Below, piece after piece: positions 25,654 to 33,264 of a stretch of 64,000 nt of DNA; the first letter of the stretch is position 1; each line of letters begins with the position of its first letter. Source of the stretch: Rhodopseudomonas rhenobacensis (GTDB taxonomy: Bacteria > Pseudomonadota > Alphaproteobacteria > Rhizobiales > Xanthobacteraceae); assembly GCF_014203125.1 (NCBI RefSeq), contig NZ_JACHIH010000006.1, positions 86,228-150,227 of the forward strand, given 5' to 3'. The notes beneath the pieces are model-generated. The model ran no database searches, was not told where the DNA came from, and saw only the letters and a program-made list of their open reading frames with translations. A program made the translations under genes and the position numbers.

Positions 25654-25699
25654 CCGCACGCCTTTCCTGCCGCGACGCTTCTGCCGCCGGAACGAACGA

Positions 25700-25749
25700 G
25701 GCCGCTGACAGCTGTCAGCGGCCCTCTTTGCTTGTGCGCCCCATAGGTT
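25700..25749 (+). promoter_or_regulatory. putative activator-dependent late promoter 3 (tail sheath block)
   Basis: A 24-bp perfect palindrome at 25700-25723 contains the core GCTGACA-GC-TGTCAGC (25704-25719), identical outside its two central bases to the site at 13327. After 24 bases comes TAGGTT (25744-25749). The sheath gene starts 36 bases later. The palindrome could also act as a weak terminator for the fibre operon, but only three T residues follow it. Its spacing matches the other two sites. Confidence 0.6.
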
Positions 25750-25785
25750 CATCCCGATCCAATTTCTGGTCAAGGGGCTTCGCTC

Positions 25786-27243
25786 ATGGCGGCACTCACC
25801 AAGAACCACGGCGTCCGCTTTATCGACGCGGGCGAGGACGCTCGTACAGTCCAGGCACCAGACTTTTCCACGATCGCCCTGGTGGCGCCGGCCGACGAGG
25901 CCAACCCGTCGATCTTCCCGCTCGAAACCAACGTCCACCTCTACGGCGACGAGGCCGACAAGATCGCCACGCTGGGCGACGCCGGGGAGCTGTCGATGGC
26001 GATCGATGACATCCTGAGCGAGGGCATCAACGCCAGCATCCTTGTCCGTCGCGTCGCCAAGGCGACGAGCCGCAACGAGCAGCTCGGCGCCATCATCGGC
26101 GATCCGTCCGACCGCACCGGCCTCTGGGGCCTGCTCGATGCTCGCGCGCAGACCAGCGTGCGGCCGGGCATCATCGTGCCGCCCGGCTTCTGCAACGAGT
26201 CGCCGATCGGGGCGACGATCGCCACCATGACCAACCGCGGCGCCGATTACACGCATGCCGACGTGACCTTTACGGCGGCCGGCGCCGTCGTCGTGCCGAA
26301 GGGGCATTGCGTCATCACCGGCGGCAAAGTGGACGTCGTGATCGACGATGCCGGCTTCGGCATCCCCAACACCTGCACGATGACCATCACGGGCGACGGC
26401 GCCGGCGCGGCTGGCACGGTCGAGGTCGGCGCGGTCGCGAATCCCGTTGCGCTGGCGGCGTCTGCCGTCGCCAAGCGCGTGCTCGGCATTAGCGTGATCG
26501 ACGGCCCGAACCTCGACCGCGTCGCGGCGGCGCAGTGGGCCGAACGGCTGAAGCGCGACAACGGCCGCTACCTCTACGCGATCGACCCGGCGTTGCGGCG
26601 TTTTGCGGTGCTCGACGGCGCCGATGACACCATCCTGACCCGGCCGGCCTCGACCACGGTGGCGGCGCTGTTCGCCAAACGTGACCGCGAGCGCGGCGGC
26701 CCGTACTGGTCGCCGGAAAACCAGACCTCGTCGGCGATCGTCGGCACCGCGCGCCCGGTCTCCTACTACGACGGCGAGATCGATCACGAGGCCAACTTCC
26801 TGATCAATGCCGGCGTCAACACCTTCATCGAAGGCAAGGAGCTGTTCGGCTCCGAGACGCTGTCCAACGACAGCAACTGGCGCTTCATCAACAAGGTGCG
26901 GACCGAGAACGCGATCCGCGCCTCGCTGCCTGGGGCGTTGCGAAAGTGGCGTGGCGAGCTCTTCACCGCGCACAACGCCCTGATGGTGGTCAAGACGGTC
27001 GAATACTTCCTCGACGAATTGGTATCGCTCGGCGTGGTGCTCGGTTACACGCGCTATTTCGACCGCGCGCTGAACCCGAACGCCAACATGCGCCAGGGCA
27101 TTCTGCGGATCGAACTGCCGCACGAGAACACGCCGATCATCTCCGACATGGTGTTCGGCATGCGGCCCTACGCCCCCGCCTTCGACATCCTCGCCTCGGA
27201 CATCCAGCGTGCGCTGGGTGGCTATGAAGCCATCGCGGCCTAA
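25786..27243 (+). CDS. tail sheath protein
   Basis: A 485-residue contractile sheath of the P2 FI/Mu L type. The N-terminal 'HGVRFIDAGEDARTVQAPDF' and 'FSTIALVAPADEA', the central 'LFAKRDRERGGPYWSPENQ' and the C-terminal 'RILRIELPHENTPIISDMVF'-like segment are the family signature. It wraps the tube and contracts on infection. It follows late promoter 3 and AAGGGG at the RBS position. Confidence 0.92.
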   Translation: MAALTKNHGVRFIDAGEDARTVQAPDFSTIALVAPADEANPSIFPLETNVHLYGDEADKIATLGDAGELSMAIDDILSEGINASILVRRVAKATSRNEQLGAIIGDPSDRTGLWGLLDARAQTSVRPGIIVPPGFCNESPIGATIATMTNRGADYTHADVTFTAAGAVVVPKGHCVITGGKVDVVIDDAGFGIPNTCTMTITGDGAGAAGTVEVGAVANPVALAASAVAKRVLGISVIDGPNLDRVAAAQWAERLKRDNGRYLYAIDPALRRFAVLDGADDTILTRPASTTVAALFAKRDRERGGPYWSPENQTSSAIVGTARPVSYYDGEIDHEANFLINAGVNTFIEGKELFGSETLSNDSNWRFINKVRTENAIRASLPGALRKWRGELFTAHNALMVVKTVEYFLDELVSLGVVLGYTRYFDRALNPNANMRQGILRIELPHENTPIISDMVFGMRPYAPAFDILASDIQRALGGYEAIAA

Positions 27244-27255
27244 GGGAGACCCACC

Positions 27256-27777
27256 ATGGAATTCGTCCGTAAAGCCGGCAACCTGTACTGCGAGGGCGTC
27301 AACACCTGGCTCTCGCTCGCCAGCTACAAGCTGCCATCGCCCAAGGCCATCACCGAGGAGCATCTACCCGGCGGCGGCATCATGAAGCTGGACGTGCCGA
27401 TCGGCGCGATCGAAGCGCCGAAGCTGCAGTTCAACCTGAAGGGCGCGCCGCCGGCGGTGCTCGGCCAATTCGGCCTCTCGCTCGGCGAGAGCAAGCTCTA
27501 CACGATCTACGAGCTGATGGTCGATGAACTGGACGGCACCAAGCGGGAGCGGATCGTCACGGTTCGCGGCCTGTTTCAGGAGGCCGATGCGGACGAGATG
27601 AAGGGCCGCGGCCTCAACGGCTATGCTTACCACGTCGGCTCGATCACTGATTTCGAAGACGTGATCGAAGGCTACGGCATCATCGCGGCCTTCCGGTTCA
27701 AGACCAACACGCGGCTCGGATATCTCGGTAGCGCCAGCTCCGACGCCGAGAACCGAATTCTGCGGATTGCGGGTTGA
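27256..27777 (+). CDS. major tail tube protein
   Basis: A 173-residue P2 FII-type tube protein. 'EFVRKAGNLYCEGVNTWLSLASYKLPS' opens it (about 2-28), and 'GGGIMKLDVPIGAIEAPKLQFNL' follows at about 38-60. It would polymerise into the inner tube. A GGGAGACCCACC leader precedes the ATG. A stem-loop lies between this gene and the assembly-chaperone gene, which may help keep sheath and tube transcripts more abundant than downstream ones. Confidence 0.92.
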   Translation: MEFVRKAGNLYCEGVNTWLSLASYKLPSPKAITEEHLPGGGIMKLDVPIGAIEAPKLQFNLKGAPPAVLGQFGLSLGESKLYTIYELMVDELDGTKRERIVTVRGLFQEADADEMKGRGLNGYAYHVGSITDFEDVIEGYGIIAAFRFKTNTRLGYLGSASSDAENRILRIAG

Positions 27778-27866
27778 TCAATCCCGAGCGAAAGAACCAG
27801 AGGCAAGCGGCCATAATCGGCGGGACAGACCCTTGCGGACCCGCCACCGCGGTTCGAGTAGGCGAC

Positions 27867-27887
27867 GGCCCGGCGCGGACCCGGGCC
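27867..27887 (+). terminator. stem-loop downstream of tail tube gene
   Basis: A 7-bp perfect stem (GGCCCGG at 27867-27873, CCGGGCC at 27881-27887) with a 7-base loop in the 141-bp gap between tube and E genes. No U-run follows, so it is more likely a partial terminator or an mRNA 3'-end stabiliser than a full stop. Confidence 0.35.
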
Positions 27888-27918
27888 ACCATTTCGAGGG
27901 GCCTTAAAGGAGCTTTCA

Positions 27919-28380
27919 ATGGCCATTGATCTACCGCCGCCGGTCGAGGTCGAGCCGGCGCTGAAGCCAGTTGTTCCGCCGCCCGGCTCGCCCGACGCCA
28001 AGCGCAAGGCCGGCGCGAAGACGGACGATTTGGCGGTCGCACAGCCCGCTGCCGAGGCCCCGGCCGAGGCGCCGCCGATGGTGGCTGTTCTCGACTTTGC
28101 CGGCGGGCGATCGAAGCGCGTCCCGCTGTCGTGTCCGTTCATGGACGGCTCGCTCTGCCGAGACGCCGTCGTGATCAACCGCCTGACGATGGTGCAGGTC
28201 GACAAGCTGGTAAGCGAAAATCGCCACAACGATCTCTACGAAATCTACGCCGAGATGACCGGCGTTCCGGCGCCGGTGCTGCGCGGCATGGATGCGGACG
28301 ATGGCGAGGCCATGATGGAGGCCGGTGCCGATTTTTTGCCCCGGTCACTCCGGAAGGCGTTCGGCTTTACGTCGGGCTGA
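27919..28380 (+). CDS. tail assembly chaperone E (unshifted product)
   Basis: A 153-residue protein with a Pro/Ala-rich N-terminus and a conserved core 'RVPLSCPFMDGSLCRDAVVINRLTMVQV' (about 72-99), typical of P2 gpE/Mu gp41-like chaperones (phage tail assembly proteins). It coats the tape measure during tail length control. The start follows AAAGGAG. Near the 3' end lies a -1 slippery heptamer that gives a longer E-E' product. Confidence 0.8.
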   Translation: MAIDLPPPVEVEPALKPVVPPPGSPDAKRKAGAKTDDLAVAQPAAEAPAEAPPMVAVLDFAGGRSKRVPLSCPFMDGSLCRDAVVINRLTMVQVDKLVSENRHNDLYEIYAEMTGVPAPVLRGMDADDGEAMMEAGADFLPRSLRKAFGFTSG

Positions 28381-28532
28381 AACGTTGGCGCAGCTACGCG
28401 GCGCGCGTCGCGGCGGTGCTCTCCACGCCGGTGCCCGCCGTGATGGCGATGACGTGGCCCGATGTGCTGCTGTGGTGGAATGAGGCGGCTGATATCGACC
28501 GCGAGACCTGGGGCCAGCTGAGGGGATCATGA
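27919..28532 (+). CDS. E-E' tail assembly chaperone, -1 frameshift product
   Basis: Predicted 204-residue fusion: frame of E to the slippery TTTTTTG at 28332-28338, then the -1 frame to the stop at 28530-28532. The extension continues 'APVTPEGVRLYVGLKRWRSY' and includes 'MTWPDVLLWWNEA', a Trp-rich segment typical of E'/GpG-T-like extensions. The stop overlaps the tape-measure ATG (ATGA), the usual architecture for contractile and siphoviral tail chaperones. Here the long form links E to the tape measure. Confidence 0.78.
28332..28338 (+). promoter_or_regulatory. programmed -1 ribosomal frameshift site
   Basis: The heptamer T-TTT-TTG fits the X-XXY-YYZ rule with the zero frame GAT-TTT-TTG. 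Slipping back one base reads into the E' ORF, which lacks its own good start. It is 39 bases upstream of the zero-frame stop TGA. A downstream stem is possible in the GC-rich 28340-28400 stretch but is not obvious. Confidence 0.75.
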
Positions 28533-30838
28533 GTAATCTCGACGTCTCGCTGCGGCTGCGCCTGGTCAATCAGCTCGCAGGCCCCGCCAAGGATGCCAAG
28601 CGCGAGCTGGAAGGCGTCGGCGCTGCTGCCAAGAAGCTCGACGGCGCCAAGGCTGGCAAGCTCGCCGCCGATCTCGCCAAGACCAAGAACGAGGCGAAGG
28701 GCGCGGACGCGGCTCTTAGCCAGGCGTCGACCAGCGCCCGGAAGCTCGGCGCGGCCAAGGCCGACAAGCTGGCACGCGATCTGGCGAAGACCCGCACCGA
28801 GGCGCTCGCCGGCATGAAGGCGCTGGCGCAGTTCAACACTCAGCTCCAAAAGCTCGATGGAGGCCATGTCGACCGCTTGGTCCAGGGCCTGCGCAACGCC
28901 ACGGCTCAATCCGAGCGGCTCGCGCGTGGCTTGCGTCGGGTGCGAGATGAGAGCCGGGGTGCGGGGCAAGGAGGCTCGGGCGGCGGTGCGTTGCCGCCGA
29001 CAACAGAGCGGCGCGGACAGGGCGGTGGCGCGCTGCCAGCCGTTATCGGCATGGGCGCGCGTGCGGCTGGCGTCGTCGGCGGTGTGTATGCTGGTGTCCG
29101 CGTTGCGGGCGCGGTCAAGCAGAGCTTTCAGGACTTCGCCGAGTTGGACCGACGCATGACGCGGCTCGGTATCACGGCTGAGGCGACCAAGGCCCAGGTC
29201 GATGCGGCGACGGGCAACGTTCGGGCAATCGCCAGGCAGTATGCCGTGCCCGTCGAGGAGGTGCTGAAGGGCCTGGAAGCCTTGGTCGCCCAGGGCAAGG
29301 AACTGCCCGAGGCGCTGGCGATGATGGATGCGGTCGTCAAGTCGGCGCAAGCATCCGGCGCGTCGGCTGAGGACATGTCCAACTCCGCCGGCGCGATGAT
29401 GACCAACTTGAAGCTCAAGGTCGAGGAGTTGCCGGAGGCATTCGACAGGCTGGCCTATGCGGGCAAGAAGGGCCAGTTCGAACTCAAGGACATGGCGCGA
29501 TATTTTCCGGAGTTGGCCGCGGCATGGGCCAACGTCGGGCAGAAGGGGGCCGGCAAGTTGGCCGATCTGGCGGCCGCGACGCAGATCATCCGCAAGGAGG
29601 CCGGGACCTCCGAGAAGACGTTCAACGGCATCCGTGATCTGCTCGCCAAAATCAACACCACCGACGTGCAGAACAACTTCAAGAAGATGGGGGTCGACCT
29701 CGAGGCCGGGCTGAAGAAGGGCGCCAAGGAAGGCAAGCCGTTGCTCGACGTGATTATCGAGCTGACTGAGAAGGCCCTCAAGGGCGACATGGCGAAGCTG
29801 CCGAAGCTGTTCGGAGAGATCGACTCCCGGACAGCGATCAGTGCGCTGATCAACCTGAAGGCCGAATTTCGGTCTCTGCGTGCGGAAATCCAGACCAAGG
29901 CTCTCGGGACGATCAACACAGACGTCGTCCGCCTCACCGGCGATGCGCAGGCCTCGATCGACAAGCTGGCGGATTCGTGGTCGGCGGCCGGGATCGCGGT
30001 CGGGAAATTCGTGGCCGAAGCGACGCCGGCTGTTGGCCTTCTGGAAAGACTTTCGCGCGGCATCGATAGCGCACGCGAGTATTTGTCCGGCGACAAAAAG
30101 GATGATTCCAAAAAGGACGCGCCCCGAGTCGACGAACCCGCCGGGCCAAAATCCCAGTTTTCCGGCCGCATGCAGAGCTACGAGCACGCACGCGCCACCC
30201 GCGCGGCCCTCAATGCCAGGCGCCCCAAGCTGTCGGACTTCTCGGGCCGTTTCCAGTCGCAGAACTACGCGAAGGCGCTCGCTCAATGGGAGCGAGAGCA
30301 GCGTTCCAACAAACCATTGCGGGGGCCCGCGACTCCGATCCCTGAGGTCGGCAACTATTCTCCGGTGCCGAGCTTCAAGCCGCCCGCGATCGGCCGGCGC
30401 CAGGCCGCGCCGGCCGATCCGCGTAACTACTCGCCGGTGCCGCCGGTTGCAGCCAGCGTGGCCGAAACGACGATGCAGCGGATCAGCCGGGCGGTTGCCA
30501 GCGAGAGCGCCAAGGCGGTCGCCGAGTCCCAATCGGCGGCCGAGCGAATCCGTGCGATGTGGAATTTTCAGGTTTCGCCACAGATCTCGCCGCGCTTCTC
30601 CGGGCCGGCCGCAAGCGGCGCGCCCGCCGGCGGCGCTTCCTCCGCGCCGCGGGGCCCGGCATCAGCGCCGGCCCCAGAGTCGCCTCGAAAGCAAGCTGGC
30701 CTCGCTGGAGGGCGAACGGTGCACGTCACGGTCCACGTCAACGGCGCCGGCCGCGACGGCAGCCGCATTGGCCAGGACATCGCCCGCCAGCTCGCGCAGC
30801 TCGGCGACAGCTCCTCCGCTCTGTTCGACACGGTGTAG
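28529..30838 (+). CDS. tail tape measure protein
   Basis: A 769-residue protein immediately after the E/E' pair. It has a long helical N-terminus with repeated Lys/Ala-rich coiled coil (about 10-130), a Gly-rich hinge, hydrophobic segments around 170-195 ('VIGMGARAAGVVGGVYAGV'), a TP901-type core ('KKGQFELKDMARYFPELAAAW') and a Pro-rich tail. Length sets tail length; by the usual rule of about 1.5 angstrom per residue the tail would be roughly 115 nm (an estimate). Confidence 0.9.
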   Translation: MSNLDVSLRLRLVNQLAGPAKDAKRELEGVGAAAKKLDGAKAGKLAADLAKTKNEAKGADAALSQASTSARKLGAAKADKLARDLAKTRTEALAGMKALAQFNTQLQKLDGGHVDRLVQGLRNATAQSERLARGLRRVRDESRGAGQGGSGGGALPPTTERRGQGGGALPAVIGMGARAAGVVGGVYAGVRVAGAVKQSFQDFAELDRRMTRLGITAEATKAQVDAATGNVRAIARQYAVPVEEVLKGLEALVAQGKELPEALAMMDAVVKSAQASGASAEDMSNSAGAMMTNLKLKVEELPEAFDRLAYAGKKGQFELKDMARYFPELAAAWANVGQKGAGKLADLAAATQIIRKEAGTSEKTFNGIRDLLAKINTTDVQNNFKKMGVDLEAGLKKGAKEGKPLLDVIIELTEKALKGDMAKLPKLFGEIDSRTAISALINLKAEFRSLRAEIQTKALGTINTDVVRLTGDAQASIDKLADSWSAAGIAVGKFVAEATPAVGLLERLSRGIDSAREYLSGDKKDDSKKDAPRVDEPAGPKSQFSGRMQSYEHARATRAALNARRPKLSDFSGRFQSQNYAKALAQWEREQRSNKPLRGPATPIPEVGNYSPVPSFKPPAIGRRQAAPADPRNYSPVPPVAASVAETTMQRISRAVASESAKAVAESQSAAERIRAMWNFQVSPQISPRFSGPAASGAPAGGASSAPRGPASAPAPESPRKQAGLAGGRTVHVTVHVNGAGRDGSRIGQDIARQLAQLGDSSSALFDTV

Positions 30839-30840
30839 CC

Positions 30841-31218
30841 ATGGCGCTGATGGCGATCGGACCGCATGTGTTTCAGGTGGTCGGGCTCAACTCTCAGGAG
30901 ATCGACACCAGCTCCGAAGCCGTCGTGGCGGACGTTCCGCGGTTCGGGCTGATGGATGGCGCCCAGATGCACGGCATGAAGCGGCCGGAGATGTCGGTTC
31001 GCGGCGTGCTTTTTCCCGATCAGCTCGGTGGTCTGCCGGACTACGAGGGCTTGCGAGCGGCGCAGTTCGCGCTCCGGCCGCTTCCGCTGATCCGCATGGG
31101 CCGCGGCTTCACCGCCGTCGTGCTGGGAGCCGTGACGATCGAGCGGCTGTCGGACGTCGAATACTACGGCGGCAAGAAGCTGGCCTTTACGGCCGATTTG
31201 AAGGGCTATTACGGATGA
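30841..31218 (+). CDS. tail protein U
   Basis: A 125-residue P2 gpU-like protein: 'MALMAIGPHVFQVVGLNSQEI' and 'KRPEMSVRGVLFPDQLGGL' with a C-terminal 'VTIERLSDVEYYGGKKLAF'. gpU is a tail protein needed for completion. ATG 30841 follows the tape-measure stop by 2 bases. It overlaps X by 4 bases. Confidence 0.87.
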   Translation: MALMAIGPHVFQVVGLNSQEIDTSSEAVVADVPRFGLMDGAQMHGMKRPEMSVRGVLFPDQLGGLPDYEGLRAAQFALRPLPLIRMGRGFTAVVLGAVTIERLSDVEYYGGKKLAFTADLKGYYG

Positions 31219-31451
31219 GCAGCTTCGACCGGCTTTACATCGTGCGGCGGGACGGCGAGCGGCTCGACAAGATCGCGAAAGCCGAACTCGGCACCGAGCG
31301 CGACGGCACCGTGGAGAGCATCCTGAAGCTCAATCCCGGCCTCGCGGCGGTCGGCTGGCGGCTGCCGCTGGGCACCAAAATCAAGCTGCCGCCGCGTCCG
31401 AGCGGCGGCCCGCCGAGACCGACCGTCAAGCGCGTCTGGGGCGACACATGA
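31215..31451 (+). CDS. tail protein X (LysM-like)
   Basis: A 78-residue gpX-type protein with the LysM-like 'RLDKIAKAELGTERDGTVESI' (about 16-36) and 'LNPGLAAVGWRLPLGTKIKLP'. LysM-type gpX is a baseplate hub component that may contact peptidoglycan. The compact overlaps with U and D (4 bases each) match P2-like phages that keep U-X-D together. Confidence 0.87.
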   Translation: MSSFDRLYIVRRDGERLDKIAKAELGTERDGTVESILKLNPGLAAVGWRLPLGTKIKLPPRPSGGPPRPTVKRVWGDT

Positions 31452-32452
31452 CGCCGGTATTGAAGGTGATGAAGGGCGACGTCGACCTGATGATCGGCAT
31501 GGCGAAGGTCTTCCTCAGCGCCACCCACACCGACAACGCCGGCGACGACGACGACGAGTTCGAGCTGGAGCTGGACGACAACTACGGCCAGATCCCGCTG
31601 CCGCAGGAAGATGATCTGCTGATCGTGTTCGCCGGCTACAAGGAAACGATCGCGCCGATGATCGGCGCCTTCAAAGTCAACGGCTGGGAGTCGGGCTGCG
31701 AGAACGGCCCCGAGACGATGAAGATGACCGCCCGGGCCGCCACCATGTCGGGCGAGTTCAAGGCCGGCGGAATGAAGCACTGGCACGATTCCACGCTGGG
31801 CCAGGTGCTGGAAGACACCGCCAAGGCGGCGAAGCTCTCGCTGGCGATCGACCCCGAGCTGGCCAAGGTCAAGCTGCCCTTCGTGCTGCGCTGGGAAGCC
31901 AGCCCGATCGACTTCGCGCACCGCGTCGCGGCCGAGGCCGGCGGCATGGTGAAGCCCGGCGGCCAGAAGCTGGCCGTAACCAAGCGCGGCTCCGGCAAGG
32001 GAGCGGACGGCGGTGAACTGCCGCCGATCGTCATCAAGCGCATCGGCAATTCGGGCTGGCGCATCAAGGGCGAGCCGCGGCCACGCTACGGCAAGGTCGA
32101 GGCATCGTGGCACGATCCGAAGAGCGGCAAGCGCAAGTCGATCCGCTATTCGACCGGCGCCAAGGGGCCGACCCACACGCTGCTGCATCCACGGGCGAGC
32201 GAGGACGAAGCCAAGCGCGCCGCCGAGGCGCACGGCCGCAAGCTCAACATGCTCACCGGCGGCGGCCACTTCACGCATGCCTATAACCCAGCCTGGTCGG
32301 CCGGGGCCAAGGTGATCGCCAGCGGGTTTCGGGACGGGATCGACGGCACGTGGCTGTCGGAATCGATCTCGACCACCTGGGCCAAGGGCTCGCCGGTGCT
32401 GTCGACGATCACCGTAAAGGCGCCCGCAGAGGGCAAGGGAGGCGGGGCATGA
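31448..32452 (+). CDS. late control D/baseplate hub protein
   Basis: A 334-residue P2 gpD-like hub. It has 'PVLKVMKGDVDLMIGMAKVFLS' at the N-terminus, an acidic 'DNAGDDDDEFELELDDNYGQI' region (about 33-53), 'RWEASPIDFAHRVAAEAGGM' in the middle and 'NMLTGGGHFTHAYNPAW' near the C-terminus. It forms the hub through which the spike is loaded. It is the last recognisable tail gene. Confidence 0.88.
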   Translation: MTPVLKVMKGDVDLMIGMAKVFLSATHTDNAGDDDDEFELELDDNYGQIPLPQEDDLLIVFAGYKETIAPMIGAFKVNGWESGCENGPETMKMTARAATMSGEFKAGGMKHWHDSTLGQVLEDTAKAAKLSLAIDPELAKVKLPFVLRWEASPIDFAHRVAAEAGGMVKPGGQKLAVTKRGSGKGADGGELPPIVIKRIGNSGWRIKGEPRPRYGKVEASWHDPKSGKRKSIRYSTGAKGPTHTLLHPRASEDEAKRAAEAHGRKLNMLTGGGHFTHAYNPAWSAGAKVIASGFRDGIDGTWLSESISTTWAKGSPVLSTITVKAPAEGKGGGA

Positions 32453-32862
32453 GCGAAGCTTGGAGGAGCCGCTTGTTCGCGGTCTGGATGGTCTTCCTTA
32501 TCTGCGCTTATACGACCCTCTGCGGCGCGGTAATGTTCGTCTCCTGGGGCCTGGTCAAAGCGAAAACCGCCCAAGCCTGCGATCGGCAATGCGCAGGTCT
32601 CGCGTCCTTCTACGGCAGCGAATCCGGGCCGCGCACGAGCTCCGGCCAGCGTTTCAGGCCGAGCGCGATGACGGCGGCCCACCGCTGCCTGCCGTTCGGG
32701 ACCAAGCTTCGCGTGACCTACGCCGAACGGGAGGTCACGGTCACGATCAACGACCGCGGTCCGTTCATCCGTGGCCGGGTGCTTGACCTGTCGGAGGGAG
32801 CCGCCCGCGTGATCGGCCTGATCGACCGCGGCGTCGGGCGGGTCGGATGCGAGGTGCTATGA
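32449..32862 (+). CDS. RlpA-like double-psi beta-barrel protein with membrane anchor
   Basis: A 137-residue protein overlapping the gpD stop by ATGA. A hydrophobic segment at about 10-33 (VWMVFLICAYTTLCGAVMFVSW) is followed by a DPBB domain with 'GLASFYG', 'RTSSGQRF', 'TAAHRCLPFGTKLRVTY' and 'VTINDRGPFIRGRVLDLS', the RlpA signature. RlpA-type domains bind or cleave denuded peptidoglycan. Here it may act at lysis, entry or superinfection exclusion. The Asp and His expected for the lytic site ('ND', 'AAH') are kept. Confidence 0.85.
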   Translation: MSEAWRSRLFAVWMVFLICAYTTLCGAVMFVSWGLVKAKTAQACDRQCAGLASFYGSESGPRTSSGQRFRPSAMTAAHRCLPFGTKLRVTYAEREVTVTINDRGPFIRGRVLDLSEGAARVIGLIDRGVGRVGCEVL

Positions 32863-33018
32863 GGGCCGCAGGAGCGGCCTGGGTGACGGGGTCCGGGAAT
32901 TACCCGGTCGCGGGTGAAGTTTGGCAACGAGCCCGCGAAGCGACGCAGAAGAATTGCCGCCACCCCGCCGAGGCTCTGACGAGCGGCGGCGAAGTGGCCC
33001 GATTCGAGTTAACAAATC

Positions 33019-33264
33019 ATGGAATCCATCCGCTGCGCTCGATGCCGAGCGCTGCTGTTTCGGGCGGTAGCCGACGCGATCGTCGGCACCGTCGAAATCA
33101 AATGCCGCCGCTGCGGTGGCATCAATATCTTGAGGCCAACAGAGCCCTCCACCGAGCGCCACGAGCGTCCGACCTCGGGAGAGGCCCTATGTTCGTCAAG
33201 CGACGCCGGATCGGTCCGGCAACCGTATATCTCGGAGACGCCCTCGAAATCCTTCCGACGCTAG
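33019..33264 (+). CDS. com: Com-like zinc-finger translational regulator
   Basis: An 81-residue protein with paired CxxC motifs in 'MESIRCARCRALLFR' and 'IKCRRCGGINIL', then 'EPSTERHERP', closely following the pattern of Mu Com (about 62 residues). In Mu, Com is a zinc-finger protein that binds the mom mRNA and opens a hairpin blocking its translation start. Here it overlaps the methyltransferase gene by 76 bp instead of mom, and a hairpin covers the downstream Shine-Dalgarno. The C-terminal 25 residues exceed Mu Com. Confidence 0.83.
   Translation: MESIRCARCRALLFRAVADAIVGTVEIKCRRCGGINILRPTEPSTERHERPTSGEALCSSSDAGSVRQPYISETPSKSFRR
33173..33191 (+). promoter_or_regulatory. hairpin occluding the methyltransferase ribosome-binding site
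   Basis: CCTC (33173-33176) pairs with GAGG (33181-33184) around a GGGA loop, covering the Shine-Dalgarno GGGAGAGG 4 bases before the ATG at 33189. By analogy with Mu com-mom, Com would relieve this block. The stem is only 4 bp as seen, so longer-range pairing may be needed. Confidence 0.45.

Noticed and set aside
25704..25719. P2 Ogr-type late promoter at the sheath gene
   Set aside because: Ogr sites are TGT-N12-ACA; the dyad here has the half-sites in the other order with a 2-base centre, and fits the Mor/C gene present instead.
25072..27363. 763-residue minus-strand ORF
   Set aside because: Antisense to fibre assembly and sheath genes, with Arg/Gly/Asp-rich shadow composition and no RBS.
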